A DNA stretch of 64,000 nt from Arenibacter arenosicollis (GCF_014397245.1 NZ_JACLHY010000006.1:124001-188000), one strand, 5' to 3'. Shown: positions 8,830 through 16,463, counted from the first letter of the stretch. Translations and numbers: made by a program. The notes: generated by a model not told the origin, from the sequence alone.

Positions 8830-9402
8830 TTAATTTCCAACAACTACTTTTGGATGGCGTATAATTTTATCACCCAGTTTAAAACCTTTTTCTACTACAT
8901 CTACTATTTTGCCTTTCAACTTTTTACTAGGAGCCGGAATTTGGGTAATGGCATCATGTATTTCTGCATCAAAGGCATCACCTTGCTTTACTTCAATTTC
9001 TTGAAGCCCCTTGTTTTTTAGCGTTTCCTTGAACTTATTGCTTATTAATTCCACTCCCTTAAACATCTCCCTATCCTCAGATTTGGAGACTTCCTTTAGT
9101 GCGCGGTCAAAATCATCGATTACAGGTAATAAAGACACGATAACTTCCTGCCCTGCAGTTTTAAACAAATCCATTCTTTCCTTCGAGGTACGCCTTTTGT
9201 AATTCTCGAACTCCGCAAAAAGACGTAAAAATTTGTCTTTTTCCTTATTAAGGTCTTCCTGCAATTGCTCTTCCAGGCTAAGTTCTTCCCCTTTTTCTAA
9301 ATCTTCGTTCCCAACAGATGAACCGTCCTGTTCTCCTTCTTGACTTTCTATATTATTCAGAACATCATCTTCCATTTCTTCTGTTTTATTTTCGTTGCTC
9401 AT
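8830..9402 (-). CDS. grpE: GrpE nucleotide exchange factor
   Basis: A 190-residue protein with a long acidic N-terminal tail, a coiled coil (about 45-90, with DKFLRLFAEFENYKRRTSKERMD) and the compact C-terminal domain ending GDKIIRHPKVVVGN. It releases ADP from DnaK as a dimer in the cytoplasm. It is the first gene of the grpE-dnaJ heat-shock pair. A -7 box at 9438-9445 and a tandem ATGACATT repeat lie just upstream. Confidence 0.97.
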   Translation of the reverse strand: MSNENKTEEMEDDVLNNIESQEGEQDGSSVGNEDLEKGEELSLEEQLQEDLNKEKDKFLRLFAEFENYKRRTSKERMDLFKTAGQEVIVSLLPVIDDFDRALKEVSKSEDREMFKGVELISNKFKETLKNKGLQEIEVKQGDAFDAEIHDAITQIPAPSKKLKGKIVDVVEKGFKLGDKIIRHPKVVVGN

Positions 9403-9437
9403 TTAAAATATATTTATATACTTCCGATTTGAAGTGG

Positions 9438-9477
9438 CAAAAGTACTGCCAATTCTTTAAAAATGTCATAATGTCAT
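9438..9477 (-). promoter_or_regulatory. grpE-dnaJ promoter with tandem ATGACATT repeat
   Basis: On the minus strand TACTTTTG (9438-9445) matches TAnnTTTG. Upstream of it, two copies of ATGACAT occupy 9463-9477 in direct order with a 8-base period; the nearer TGACAT lies 18 bases from the -7 box, where a -33 element would be. The repeat could be the -33 region or a stress-regulator site. Confidence 0.55.
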
Positions 9478-9486
9478 TAAACTTTA

Positions 9487-9516
9487 TAAAAAAAACATCC
9501 GTCAATGACGGATGTT
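9487..9516 (-). terminator. Terminator of the TIGR01777 gene
   Basis: On the minus strand AACATCCGTC and GACGGATGTT pair perfectly over 10 bp around a three-base loop and are followed by a run of T. It lies 27 bases after the stop of the gene at 9543. Confidence 0.85.
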
Positions 9517-9542
9517 CACAAATCTTATAATACCATTAACGA

Positions 9543-10505
9543 CTAGGAAACAAACTCATTTCGATAAAGTGTATCGCTGGGCATTTGCTCACCCTTGTCC
9601 CCATATATATTTTCCAAGGCCCTACATATGTTCGGGTAGATAAAATCGAATCCCGAATCCTCAATTTTTTTACAACTTACGCGCTGACTAACAAATAACA
9701 AGTAAGACATTTCTCCCAAAACTATACGCATCATGGGCTTAGGAATATTGGGCAGCAATAGGGGCCTATCCAAAACTCTTGCCAGTTCTTTTGTCAGCTT
9801 AATATTGGTTACAGGATTTGGTGCCACACCATTATATATTCCCGTCAGCTCCTTTGTCAGAACCTGTAAAAATATCCTGCCCAAGTCCTGAAGGTGAATC
9901 CAGGATTGCCATTGGTTCCCAGAACCCATGGCTGCCCCAAGGTAATATTTTATGGGCTTGGCCATTTCGGGCAAGGCTCCACCTTTGTTGGACATAACCA
10001 ACCCTATCCGAATTTTGGCGGTTTTAATATTCACTTTTTCAAATGCATCTACCTCCTTCTCCCATGCAGATACTACCTCCCCCAAAAAACTGTCATCCAA
10101 CCCTTTTTCGTCTTCCTTATAATAGTGTGATAAAGAATTAGGATAGATACCTATAGCGGAAGCGGACACAAGCGTGTTAATACCATGTCTACCTTCTTTG
10201 GGTATAGCCCCCAGTAAAGTTCTTAAGGAATTTACCCTACTATTTAGTATCTTTTTTTTATTATTCTTGGTCCATCTCGTAGAAATACTTGATCCCGCCA
10301 GATTGATTATAGCAGTAACCCCGTTAAAACAATTTATATCGATTTCATTCTTGTTGGGATTCCAATAAAAACCATTATAGCCCGTTTGAGAAACGATTTT
10401 ATTCTTACTGGTGGTCAAGTAGTTCACAGAAATATTATTCTGTTTGCACAAATTTACAATTTCACTCCCTACCAAACCTGTTGCACCTGTTACTAGAACC
10501 TTCAT
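9543..10505 (-). CDS. TIGR01777-family SDR (epimerase-like) protein
   Basis: The 320-residue protein begins with a nucleotide-binding Rossmann motif, VLVTGATGLVGSEIV (GxxGxxG). It continues with AIINLAGSSISTRWT, LVSASAIGIYP and WQSWIHLQDLGRIF, the hallmarks of the TIGR01777/YfcH group of extended short-chain dehydrogenases. The catalytic YxxxK looks degenerate: SHYYKED follows the serine region. The real substrate of this family is unknown. It is a single-gene unit with its own terminator. Confidence 0.9.
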   Translation of the reverse strand: MKVLVTGATGLVGSEIVNLCKQNNISVNYLTTSKNKIVSQTGYNGFYWNPNKNEIDINCFNGVTAIINLAGSSISTRWTKNNKKKILNSRVNSLRTLLGAIPKEGRHGINTLVSASAIGIYPNSLSHYYKEDEKGLDDSFLGEVVSAWEKEVDAFEKVNIKTAKIRIGLVMSNKGGALPEMAKPIKYYLGAAMGSGNQWQSWIHLQDLGRIFLQVLTKELTGIYNGVAPNPVTNIKLTKELARVLDRPLLLPNIPKPMMRIVLGEMSYLLFVSQRVSCKKIEDSGFDFIYPNICRALENIYGDKGEQMPSDTLYRNEFVS

Positions 10506-10635
10506 ACCCTTTCTATCTTTCCATCAACTTGGATATAAATATATGGGTTTTTAATATTGAAGTAGTTGACTTTAGTTTAGGTTTAACAGTCCTAGGTCCT
10601 TAGTTGTTAAGTTATCCATAATAAAGGACCAATAT

Positions 10636-11301
10636 TTAGGAAATTTTTAAGGCCCGGAGCATTTCTCTTTTTCCTGGCGGACCGGGCAACCTTTCCACGA
10701 CAAACCCTACAGCCTGCATAGCCCTCCTTACGCTTCCCTTGGCAGAATAAGTAACCAGCACACCATCTTTTTTCAAAGCCTTGTACATTATGGCAAATAC
10801 GTCCTCTGTCCAAAGCTCTGGTTGTACCCGGGCACCAAAGGCATCAAAATAGATAAGATCAAAGAGATTGACATCCGAAATTTCCTTAAAATCCAACTGC
10901 TGCTTAATCAAGGAAAAACTAGTTGTAATCTGATGTAGTGTTCCCCAAGAAGTTTGGTGCATCTTAAAAAAATACTGTTCAAAATCCTTTGCATCCAGCG
11001 CTCCACTATAACCCAATTGCTCCAGTTCTTCGGGGAGCACTGGATAAGCTTCAACACCTGTATAAGTCACTTCCAAACCTTGCTTCTCAGATTCCACTAA
11101 AGTTATAAGGGCGTTCAATCCCGTACCAAAGCCAATTTCCAAAATAGACAAGGGCCTATCACGGAACATAGACAATCCGTTCTTAATAAAGACATGATAC
11201 GCTTCCTGCACTGCACCGTGAATTGAATGGTACTGTTCGTTCCACTCTTCAATTTGAATTGTTTTGGAACCATCTGCAGTGGTAATTATTTTCCTTTTCA
11301 C
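10636..11301 (-). CDS. mnmD: Stand-alone MnmD tRNA methyltransferase
   Basis: The 221-residue protein has an S-adenosylmethionine site, LEIGFGTGLNALITL. The DUF752 core reads IYFDAFGARVQPELWTEDVF and then TYSAKGSVRRAMQAVGF..GPPGKREML. It should methylate the aminomethyl group of 2-thiouridine-34 in tRNA. This is the job of the N-terminal half of E. coli MnmC; the oxidase half is absent, as in many bacteria. The only reasonable start is the GTG at 11301, one base after the stop of the DUF4920 gene, so translation is probably coupled. Confidence 0.93.
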   Translation of the reverse strand: MKRKIITTADGSKTIQIEEWNEQYHSIHGAVQEAYHVFIKNGLSMFRDRPLSILEIGFGTGLNALITLVESEKQGLEVTYTGVEAYPVLPEELEQLGYSGALDAKDFEQYFFKMHQTSWGTLHQITTSFSLIKQQLDFKEISDVNLFDLIYFDAFGARVQPELWTEDVFAIMYKALKKDGVLVTYSAKGSVRRAMQAVGFVVERLPGPPGKREMLRALKIS

Positions 11302-11302
11302 A

Positions 11303-11806
11303 TTATTTATTTATCAATACTCCATCCGCTTCAAAGGCATAGGTTTTCTTCACCTCGCTTATTCTGGCAATTTCCTCATCTGGTTTGCCTCCGTCATGGG
11401 CAAAATGCCGTTGGTCTTCAACACTCATTTCTTCAACAAAGGCGACGCCATTTACAATTACCTCCTTACCAACAATGTCCCGTGGCATAAAAAAACTATA
11501 ATCCTTAAATCTCACCATAGTTTCATCCCCGTTTCCCAATTCCAATTTCATCCAACAGCCTTTTACTTTACAGACCTCGGTTACCCGACCAGAAAATAGG
11601 GAAGCAAGTGTGTCGGTCTTAGCCATACTTTTATATTTTTTAAGCATCATACCACTGGTCATGGCGTTGTAGTCAACTATTTGGGCTCCGAAATATTCAA
11701 AGGTTTCCTCCGCCACGGGTTCCCTGATAGGTTCCTGGGATTTATTTTGTGGCTTACAAGCTGAAAACACAATAAAAAACGCAATCAAAATGTTAAAATG
11801 CCTCAT
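11303..11806 (-). CDS. DUF4920 lipoprotein
   Basis: The 167-residue protein starts with a lipoprotein signal (MRHFNILIAFFIVFSAC, Cys near 17). The body has GRVTEVCKVKGCWMKLELGNGDETMVRFKDYSFFMPRD, the recognisable core of DUF4920, with a CKVKGCW cysteine pair. The family occurs in Bacteroidota envelopes and has no known role. First gene of the pair with mnmD, although no functional link is obvious. Confidence 0.85.
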   Translation of the reverse strand: MRHFNILIAFFIVFSACKPQNKSQEPIREPVAEETFEYFGAQIVDYNAMTSGMMLKKYKSMAKTDTLASLFSGRVTEVCKVKGCWMKLELGNGDETMVRFKDYSFFMPRDIVGKEVIVNGVAFVEEMSVEDQRHFAHDGGKPDEEIARISEVKKTYAFEADGVLINK

Positions 11807-11873
11807 AATAGACAGAAATTAAATCACTTTACAAAACTGGGTCTTTTTTGACAAAAAAAGAAGTACTACTAAT

Positions 11874-11881
11874 GATATTTG
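11874..11881 (+). promoter_or_regulatory. Probable -7 box of ilvE
   Basis: GATATTTG matches seven of eight positions of the wider TAnnTTTG box and lies 30 bases before the ilvE ATG. Tentative. Confidence 0.4.
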
Positions 11882-11911
11882 CTTAATTTTATTGCTTTAA
11901 ATTAAATCTCT

Positions 11912-12985
11912 ATGCAAACTGTTTCAAATTCAATAATAGTTGAGAAAGTTAAAACCTCGAAAATTGATAAAGTAGATTTTGATAATTTATCGTTTGGGAA
12001 GTACTTTACAGATCATATGATGGTCTGCGATTATAAGAATGGAGCTTGGGAAAATCCTAAAATAGTTCCATATCAACCCATTACACTTGACCCGTCCGCT
12101 AAAATTTTCCATTATGGGCAATCTGTTTTTGAAGGTATGAAAGCCTACAAGGATAAAGACAAAAATGTTTGGCTTTTCCGTCCCTTGGAAAACCAAAAGC
12201 GAATTAATATTTCGTCCAAAAGACTGGCAATGCCCGAATTCCCCGAAGATTACTTTATGGATGGCTTAAAGGCTCTGTTAAAATTGGACCATAAATGGAT
12301 TCCTACTGCGGAAGGAAGCTCATTGTACATTAGACCTTTTATGTTTGCCACAGGAGTAGGTTTCCATGCATCACCTTCAACCGAATACAAATTTATTATT
12401 GCATGTTCGCCGTCTGCCTCTTATTTTGCAGGTAAGGTAAAAGTTTTGATAGAAGAAAAATACTCCAGATCCGCTAATGGCGGTGTAGGTTTTGCTAAGG
12501 CCGGTGGTAATTACGCTGGACAATTTTATCCGACCCAATTGGCAGTGGAAAAAGGCTATAATCAGGTTATTTGGACCGATGACAACAGCCACGAATATAT
12601 TGAGGAGGCCGGTGCCATGAATATTTTTGTTCGAATAAATGATACTTTAATTACCAGTCCAACAAGTGATAGGATATTGGACGGTATAACTAGAAAGAGT
12701 ATAATAGATATTGCCAAGAATGAAAAAATAAAAGTGGAGGTTAGAAAAATAACTGTTAAAGAGGTTGTTGAAGCCTCAAAGAACGGCAGTCTTAAAGAAA
12801 TGTTTGGAGCCGGAACCGCAGCTGTAATTTCACCTATTGCCACTTTCGGTTTCCAGGGATCGGATTATGATCTACCGGAAACAAAGGATAGCTATGCCTC
12901 CTTATTAAAGAAGCGCATTACGGATATTCAATATAATAAGGCCGAAGATAAATTTGGCTGGAGATATCAAGTGAATATAAAATAG
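11912..12985 (+). CDS. ilvE: Branched-chain amino acid aminotransferase
   Basis: The 357-residue class IV PLP enzyme swaps amino groups between glutamate and the keto acids of Leu, Ile and Val in the cytoplasm. The PLP lysine lies in NGGVGFAKAGGNYAGQ, and EYIEEAGAMNIFV and SPTSDRILDGITRKS are family signatures. The length fits the larger, eukaryote-like BCAT type. It is transcribed alone and ends at a strong terminator shared with the convergent MazG-like gene. Confidence 0.95.
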   Translation: MQTVSNSIIVEKVKTSKIDKVDFDNLSFGKYFTDHMMVCDYKNGAWENPKIVPYQPITLDPSAKIFHYGQSVFEGMKAYKDKDKNVWLFRPLENQKRINISSKRLAMPEFPEDYFMDGLKALLKLDHKWIPTAEGSSLYIRPFMFATGVGFHASPSTEYKFIIACSPSASYFAGKVKVLIEEKYSRSANGGVGFAKAGGNYAGQFYPTQLAVEKGYNQVIWTDDNSHEYIEEAGAMNIFVRINDTLITSPTSDRILDGITRKSIIDIAKNEKIKVEVRKITVKEVVEASKNGSLKEMFGAGTAAVISPIATFGFQGSDYDLPETKDSYASLLKKRITDIQYNKAEDKFGWRYQVNIK

Positions 12986-13003
12986 TATTCGCGGTACACC
13001 ATT

Positions 13004-13041
13004 AAAAAGCCCCTCATCTTTAAAAGAAGAGGGGCTTTTTT
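13004..13041. terminator. Bidirectional terminator between ilvE and the MazG-like gene
   Basis: AAAAAGCCCCTC and GAGGGGCTTTTT form a 12-bp stem, with an inner TCTT/AAGA extension and T runs on both strands. It suits both convergent genes. Confidence 0.9.
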
Positions 13042-13073
13042 TTATGGATTGCCATGTCCAGGAATTGGATGTT

Positions 13074-13463
13074 TTATTTTTTATCCAAAATATCCACTAT
13101 GTTGGGCTTAAAATAATTGGGCCCTTTAAGCACTTTTCCATCCTCCCTGTAAATCGGTTTGCCATCTTTTCCCAATTTACTCATATTGCTTCGCTGAATT
13201 TCCTCAAAAACTTCTTCAATTTTATATTGCATACCATGTTCCAGTATAGTACCACACAAAATATAGAGCATATCACCAAGGGCATCCGCTACTTCCACCA
13301 CGTCATTGTTGGTAGCAGCCTCAAGATATTCCTTATTCTCCTCATCCATCAAATTAAACCTTAGCAAATTCTTATCCTTCCCCAAATCTGCCTTAATCTC
13401 CTTGGAAACACCCAACCCAAATGAATTATGAAACAATTCTACCGCACTAAGTTTACTTTTCAT
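13074..13463 (-). CDS. MazG-like nucleoside triphosphate pyrophosphohydrolase
   Basis: The 129-residue all-helical protein has the metal-binding pattern of MazG-like pyrophosphatases: EENKEYLEAATNNDVVEVADALGDMLYILCG supplies the ExxE and ExxD acidic residues. A C-terminal strand region reads SKLGKDGKPIYREDGKVLKGPNYF. It probably splits NTPs (perhaps damaged ones) to NMP and pyrophosphate; the substrate is not defined by sequence. It diverges from a tiny membrane protein gene. Confidence 0.85.
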   Translation of the reverse strand: MKSKLSAVELFHNSFGLGVSKEIKADLGKDKNLLRFNLMDEENKEYLEAATNNDVVEVADALGDMLYILCGTILEHGMQYKIEEVFEEIQRSNMSKLGKDGKPIYREDGKVLKGPNYFKPNIVDILDKK

Positions 13464-13481
13464 TATTGTAATTATTTAAGT

Positions 13482-13489
13482 TAGATTTG
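13482..13489 (+). promoter_or_regulatory. -7 box of the small membrane protein gene at 13505
   Basis: TAGATTTG is a full match to TAnnTTTG. It overlaps the in-frame ATG at 13487, which therefore cannot be in the transcript, so the start at 13505 is preferred. Confidence 0.6.
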
Positions 13490-13504
13490 CGTAAAAATAT
13501 AAAT

Positions 13505-13693
13505 ATGTTCAGTACCGGACAATTAATTTTTGCAGGTCTTTTTTTCGTTGCATTTGTAGTAATTACCATAATTTCCTATCAAAAAGACAAAAAATTACAT
13601 AAAAAAAATTACAAAGGTGTTAAATGGGTAGGACTTTTCTTCACATTATTCATAATTATATTATTTCTTATTAAATATTTCCTTAAAAATTAA
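13505..13693 (+). CDS. Small two-helix membrane protein, unknown function
   Basis: The protein has 62 residues and two clear membrane segments (about 5-22 and 43-60) joined by a very basic loop, SYQKDKKLHKKNYKGVK. I chose the ATG at 13505 because a promoter -7 box occupies 13482-13489 and would exclude the upstream ATG. Similar short proteins occur in flavobacteria as hypotheticals, from memory. No function can be given. Confidence 0.65.
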   Translation: MFSTGQLIFAGLFFVAFVVITIISYQKDKKLHKKNYKGVKWVGLFFTLFIIILFLIKYFLKN

Positions 13694-13774
13694 CAATTAT
13701 TTTTGGTTCCCCATAAAAAGCACTTCCCCCAATAACAATATGAATTTTTACAGCGTTTAATATACGAAAAGGCG

Positions 13775-13782
13775 TAATTTTG
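13775..13782 (+). promoter_or_regulatory. -7 box of the small membrane protein gene at 13810
   Basis: TAATTTTG matches TAnnTTTG and lies 27 bases before the ATG at 13810. It covers the in-frame TTG at 13780, which argues against that earlier start. Confidence 0.5.
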
Positions 13783-13809
13783 CGTTTGGTAACTAAATCG
13801 TTTAGTTGT

Positions 13810-13986
13810 ATGGTAACTTTTTTCAGTATTTTATTAGTTCTTATTGGTATAAACGCATTACTTTTTTTAGTTAGTTTTAACAGTAGTCCGAAAAAGAAAG
13901 AAAAGTCCGTCAAAAATATTTCAGAATCTACAACAGTAATCTTCCCCCTAGATTTAATTAACTCGAAATATAAAAAGGCAGTTTAA
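13810..13986 (+). CDS. Small single-span membrane protein, unknown function
   Basis: The predicted protein has 58 residues. An N-terminal membrane helix (VTFFSILLVLIGINALLFLV) is followed by a polar tail rich in Lys and Ser that ends SKYKKAV. I recall flavobacterial hypotheticals with the same start and the same tail ending, which supports its being a gene. The ATG at 13810 is chosen because the upstream TTG overlaps the promoter. Confidence 0.6.
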   Translation: MVTFFSILLVLIGINALLFLVSFNSSPKKKEKSVKNISESTTVIFPLDLINSKYKKAV

Positions 13987-14010
13987 ATCTAGTCTAAAAG
14001 GAAATATGTG

Positions 14011-14045
14011 CATCTTTGCATAAATACTATCTTTTACAGTATTTA
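14011..14045 (+). promoter_or_regulatory. crcB promoter and leader hairpin
   Basis: CATCTTTG at 14011-14018 is one base off TAnnTTTG. It is followed at 14021-14045 by a perfect 8-bp inverted repeat, TAAATACT / AGTATTTA, with a nine-base loop. That would lie at or near the 5' end of a roughly 100-base crcB leader. I do not see the conserved core of the fluoride riboswitch. Confidence 0.4.
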
Positions 14046-14127
14046 TGATTCTCTATTTCAAATTTTTAAGAACCTTATATATGGTGATTTTTATTTACTT
14101 TAATCAAGGAATAAAAATTAAAACCCG

Positions 14128-14493
14128 ATGAAGCAATTTTTACTCGTCTTTTTAGGAGGGGGCTTAGGAAGTGGGCTGCGTTTTTTATTGGGCAAAACTT
14201 TCAACAACACTTTTCAAAATTTTTTTCTCGGTACCTTTATTGCTAACATTATAGGTTGCTTGCTGATTGGTTTCATTATTGGACTTTCGTTTAAGAACAA
14301 TTTGCTTTCCTCAAATCAGACCCTATTACTAAGCACGGGCTTTTGTGGTGGCTTCACTACTTTTTCAACCTTTGCCTTAGAACAACATTCTTTTTTAAAA
14401 ACTGGTGATTTTGTTAATTTCGCCGGCTATACTCTTGCCAGTCTTATCATTGGAATCCTAGCCGTAGCTGCTGGATTCTGGTTTTCCAAATAA
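14128..14493 (+). CDS. crcB: Fluoride channel CrcB/FluC
   Basis: The 121-residue inner-membrane protein has four hydrophobic helices and the family motifs GGGLGSGLRFLLGK (start), GTFIANIIGCLLIG and STGFCGGFTTFSTFALE. The Asn in the second and the Phe-box residues in the third line the fluoride pore. Dual-topology homodimers export fluoride passively. A single gene is present, as expected for homodimer types. It stands alone. Confidence 0.95.
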   Translation: MKQFLLVFLGGGLGSGLRFLLGKTFNNTFQNFFLGTFIANIIGCLLIGFIIGLSFKNNLLSSNQTLLLSTGFCGGFTTFSTFALEQHSFLKTGDFVNFAGYTLASLIIGILAVAAGFWFSK

Positions 14494-14677
14494 CATCCCC
14501 ACCCTTTACTCCATTTTAAGTACTTCTTTCCATTTCCGTTTTATTTAGCAGATTCTACTGATTTCCTGCATTATCAGCAGCAAATTGACTAAAAAAGCGC
14601 GAATATTTCAGATTTTCACCCAAACAAGTGTTAATTATATTAACATATCAACAGATTTGTCAATTTTGAAACACAAT

Positions 14678-14696
14678 ACCCGTAAAATACATGGGT
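14678..14696 (+). promoter_or_regulatory. Weak upstream copy of the nitrogen-gene palindrome
   Basis: ACCCGTAAAATACATGGGT is a dyad with arms ACCCGT/ATGGGT (one mismatch). Its centre lies about 53 bp upstream of the strong palindrome, matching the 51-bp distance between the two copies at the glutamine synthetase promoter. Confidence 0.45.
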
Positions 14697-14730
14697 TAAT
14701 TTTATATAAAATGTAATTATGAGGTATATA

Positions 14731-14749
14731 CCCCCTAAAAAATAGGGGG
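14731..14749 (+). promoter_or_regulatory. Candidate nitrogen operator (strong palindrome) at glnK
   Basis: CCCCCTAAAAAATAGGGGG is a perfect 7-bp inverted repeat around five A. It is identical at 18 of 19 positions to 36235-36253, upstream of the glutamine synthetase genes. Its centre is 26 bases before the -7 box, near -39 from the expected start, a class II activator position. It lies upstream of transcription and so should act as DNA, not RNA. Confidence 0.65.
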
Positions 14750-14765
14750 GTATTAAATTAATATA

Positions 14766-14773
14766 TATTTTTG
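14766..14773 (+). promoter_or_regulatory. -7 box of glnK-amtB
   Basis: TATTTTTG, a full match to TAnnTTTG, 22 bases before the ATG. The same octamer serves both glutamine synthetase genes. Confidence 0.65.
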
Positions 14774-14795
14774 CTTCATAAATAATAAATCAATT

Positions 14796-15134
14796 ATGAA
14801 AAAAATCGAGGCAATTATTAGGAAGTCAAAATTTGATGACGTAAAAAAAGCGTTACATCAAATTGAAGTAAACTTTTTTAGTTACTGGGACGTAACGGGA
14901 GTTGGCAATGAAAAAGAAGGTCATGTCTATAGAGGCATTTCCTATAGCACATCCGACATTCAACGCAGGTATCTTTCAATTGTAATATCGGATGAGTACC
15001 TGGAACGCACCGTTAATACCATATTGGAAACTGCATATTCGGGCAATGTAGGTGATGGTAAAATTTTCGTTTCCGAAATTTTGGAAGCCTACCGCATAAG
15101 AACGAAGGAAAGCGGAAAAGCAGGCATTAACTAA
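14796..15134 (+). CDS. PII signalling protein, GlnK-like
   Basis: The 112-residue protein has the PII start MKKIEAIIRKSKFDDVKKAL, a T-loop region ending EGHVYRGISY, and the B-loop/C-loop pattern SGNVGDGKIFVSEILEAYRIRT. The Tyr of VYRG (residue 45) is at the place of the uridylylated Tyr51, but the loop before it looks about two residues shorter than in E. coli GlnB. The neighbouring amtB, 30 bases downstream, makes a GlnK-like role likely: blocking AmtB when nitrogen is plentiful. A candidate operator and -7 box lie just upstream. Confidence 0.93.
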   Translation: MKKIEAIIRKSKFDDVKKALHQIEVNFFSYWDVTGVGNEKEGHVYRGISYSTSDIQRRYLSIVISDEYLERTVNTILETAYSGNVGDGKIFVSEILEAYRIRTKESGKAGIN

Positions 15135-15164
15135 AAAAATTAAGAACCAACAAACAATTACAAC

Positions 15165-16415
15165 ATGGACGTAGGATTATTTACAGCAAATAACGTTTGG
15201 ATGATGATATGTACGGCTCTCGTATTCTTCATGCATTTAGGATTTTCACTTTTGGAAATTGGACTAACCAGACAAAAAAACACAATCAATATCTTATTTA
15301 AGAACGTATTCATCATCTGTATGGGGTTACTCATATATTATATAGGTGGATTTAACTTAATGTATCCTGGAGATTTCAACGGTTATCTTGGTTTTGCGGG
15401 ATTCGGCATTGAAGCCCCCATACTACCAGATGGTAGTTTAGACCTTACCTACAGTGAAGGGTATACTTATTGGACAGATTTTCTTTTTCAAGGAATGTTT
15501 GCCGCAACAGCAGCTACTATAGTTTCTGGAGCAGTGGCAGAACGTATTAAACTAGGTGGATTCATGATTTTCACCATAATTTATGTAGGATTGGTTTATC
15601 CTATTGTAGGATCTTGGCAATGGGGTGGTGGATTCTTATCCACACTTGGTGGCGATGATGCCGGTTTCCATGATTTTGCAGGATCTACACTAGTGCATTC
15701 CGTTGGAGGATGGGCCGCTTTGATCGCAATCTTTATATTAGGGCCTAGAATCGGCAAGTTTGGCGAAGACGGAAAACCTAATGCGATTCCTGGCCACAAC
15801 ATTCCTTTGGCTGCCGCAGGAGTACTTATTCTTTGGTTAGGCTGGTTTGGCTTTAATGGTGGATCGGTTTTATCCGCAGATCCAGCTGGGACTTCAATAG
15901 TATTGGTTACAACTTGCTTGGCAGCAGCGGCAGGTGGAATGGGATCATTTATCTTCTCCACAATTCTATACAAGAACTATGACCTTACCATGATGTTGAA
16001 CGGTATCTTGGGCGGTTTGGTAGGAATTACCGCAGGAGCTGACCTAATGTCGCCTTTTGAATCTATTATAATAGGTCTAATAGCCGGGGTTATCATTGTC
16101 CTAGGCGTTGCTTTGGTAGACAAATTAAAGTTGGATGATCCGGTTGGAGCAGTTGCAGTTCACCTTATCTGTGGTATTTGGGGTACTTTGGCCGTGGGTA
16201 TTTTCGGAGTTAAGGCTGGTGTATCACAGTTTTTATACCAACTTACAGGAGTAGCCGCTACCGGTGTATTCTGCTGTCTTACAGCATTTATCATCCTTAT
16301 TATAATTAAGAAAACTTCAGGAATCAGAGTTTCTAAAGAAGAAGAATTGGAAGGCTTGGATTTACATGAGCACGGAATGGATGCTTATGCCGACTTCAGG
16401 ATGAACCAACACTAA
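15165..16415 (+). CDS. amtB: Ammonium transporter
   Basis: The 416-residue protein has about eleven membrane helices. The twin-histidine pore is visible as DFAGSTLVHSVGGWAAL and VGAVAVHLICGIWGTLAVG, with GFNGGS near the middle of the Amt family pattern. It takes up ammonium across the inner membrane. The gene follows the PII gene in the conserved glnK-amtB order and should share its promoter. A hydrophilic C-terminal tail (KEEELEGLDLHEHGMDAY) could contact PII. Confidence 0.97.
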   Translation: MDVGLFTANNVWMMICTALVFFMHLGFSLLEIGLTRQKNTINILFKNVFIICMGLLIYYIGGFNLMYPGDFNGYLGFAGFGIEAPILPDGSLDLTYSEGYTYWTDFLFQGMFAATAATIVSGAVAERIKLGGFMIFTIIYVGLVYPIVGSWQWGGGFLSTLGGDDAGFHDFAGSTLVHSVGGWAALIAIFILGPRIGKFGEDGKPNAIPGHNIPLAAAGVLILWLGWFGFNGGSVLSADPAGTSIVLVTTCLAAAAGGMGSFIFSTILYKNYDLTMMLNGILGGLVGITAGADLMSPFESIIIGLIAGVIIVLGVALVDKLKLDDPVGAVAVHLICGIWGTLAVGIFGVKAGVSQFLYQLTGVAATGVFCCLTAFIILIIIKKTSGIRVSKEEELEGLDLHEHGMDAYADFRMNQH

Positions 16416-16421
16416 TAATAC

Positions 16422-16463
16422 AAAAAGGTAACGGAGCGTTTTGCAGAACGCTCCGTTTATAAC
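16422..16463 (+). terminator. Strong hairpin between amtB and the porin gene
   Basis: AACGGAGCGTT and AACGCTCCGTT form a perfect 11-bp stem with a six-base loop, extended by AAAAGGT/ACCTTTT across a small bulge. The T tract is short and broken, so it could be a terminator, an attenuator or an mRNA-stability hairpin. Confidence 0.65.

Larger units (their letters stand above)
14494..14795 (+). promoter_or_regulatory. Upstream region of glnK-amtB
   Basis: The gene-free stretch holds an inverted repeat GTTAAT/ATTAAC at 14631-14645, a weak CCC..GGG dyad at 14678-14696, a strong CCCCCTA/TAGGGGG dyad at 14731-14749 and a -7 box at 14766-14773. I see no -33 TTG at the normal distance, so transcription may depend on an activator. 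Confidence 0.6.

Noticed and set aside
8830-9402. CIRCE element near grpE
   Set aside because: No TTAGCACTC-N9-GAGTGCTAA sequence or near match was seen near the promoter.
14021-14127. Fluoride riboswitch upstream of crcB
   Set aside because: The leader is AT-rich and lacks the conserved GGNGAUGGNGUUCGCC-like core; only an unrelated hairpin is present.
14729-14752. The CCCCC..GGGGG palindrome at glnK as an RNA terminator or attenuator
   Set aside because: It lies upstream of the -7 box, so it is not in the glnK transcript, and no T run follows. A DNA operator fits better.
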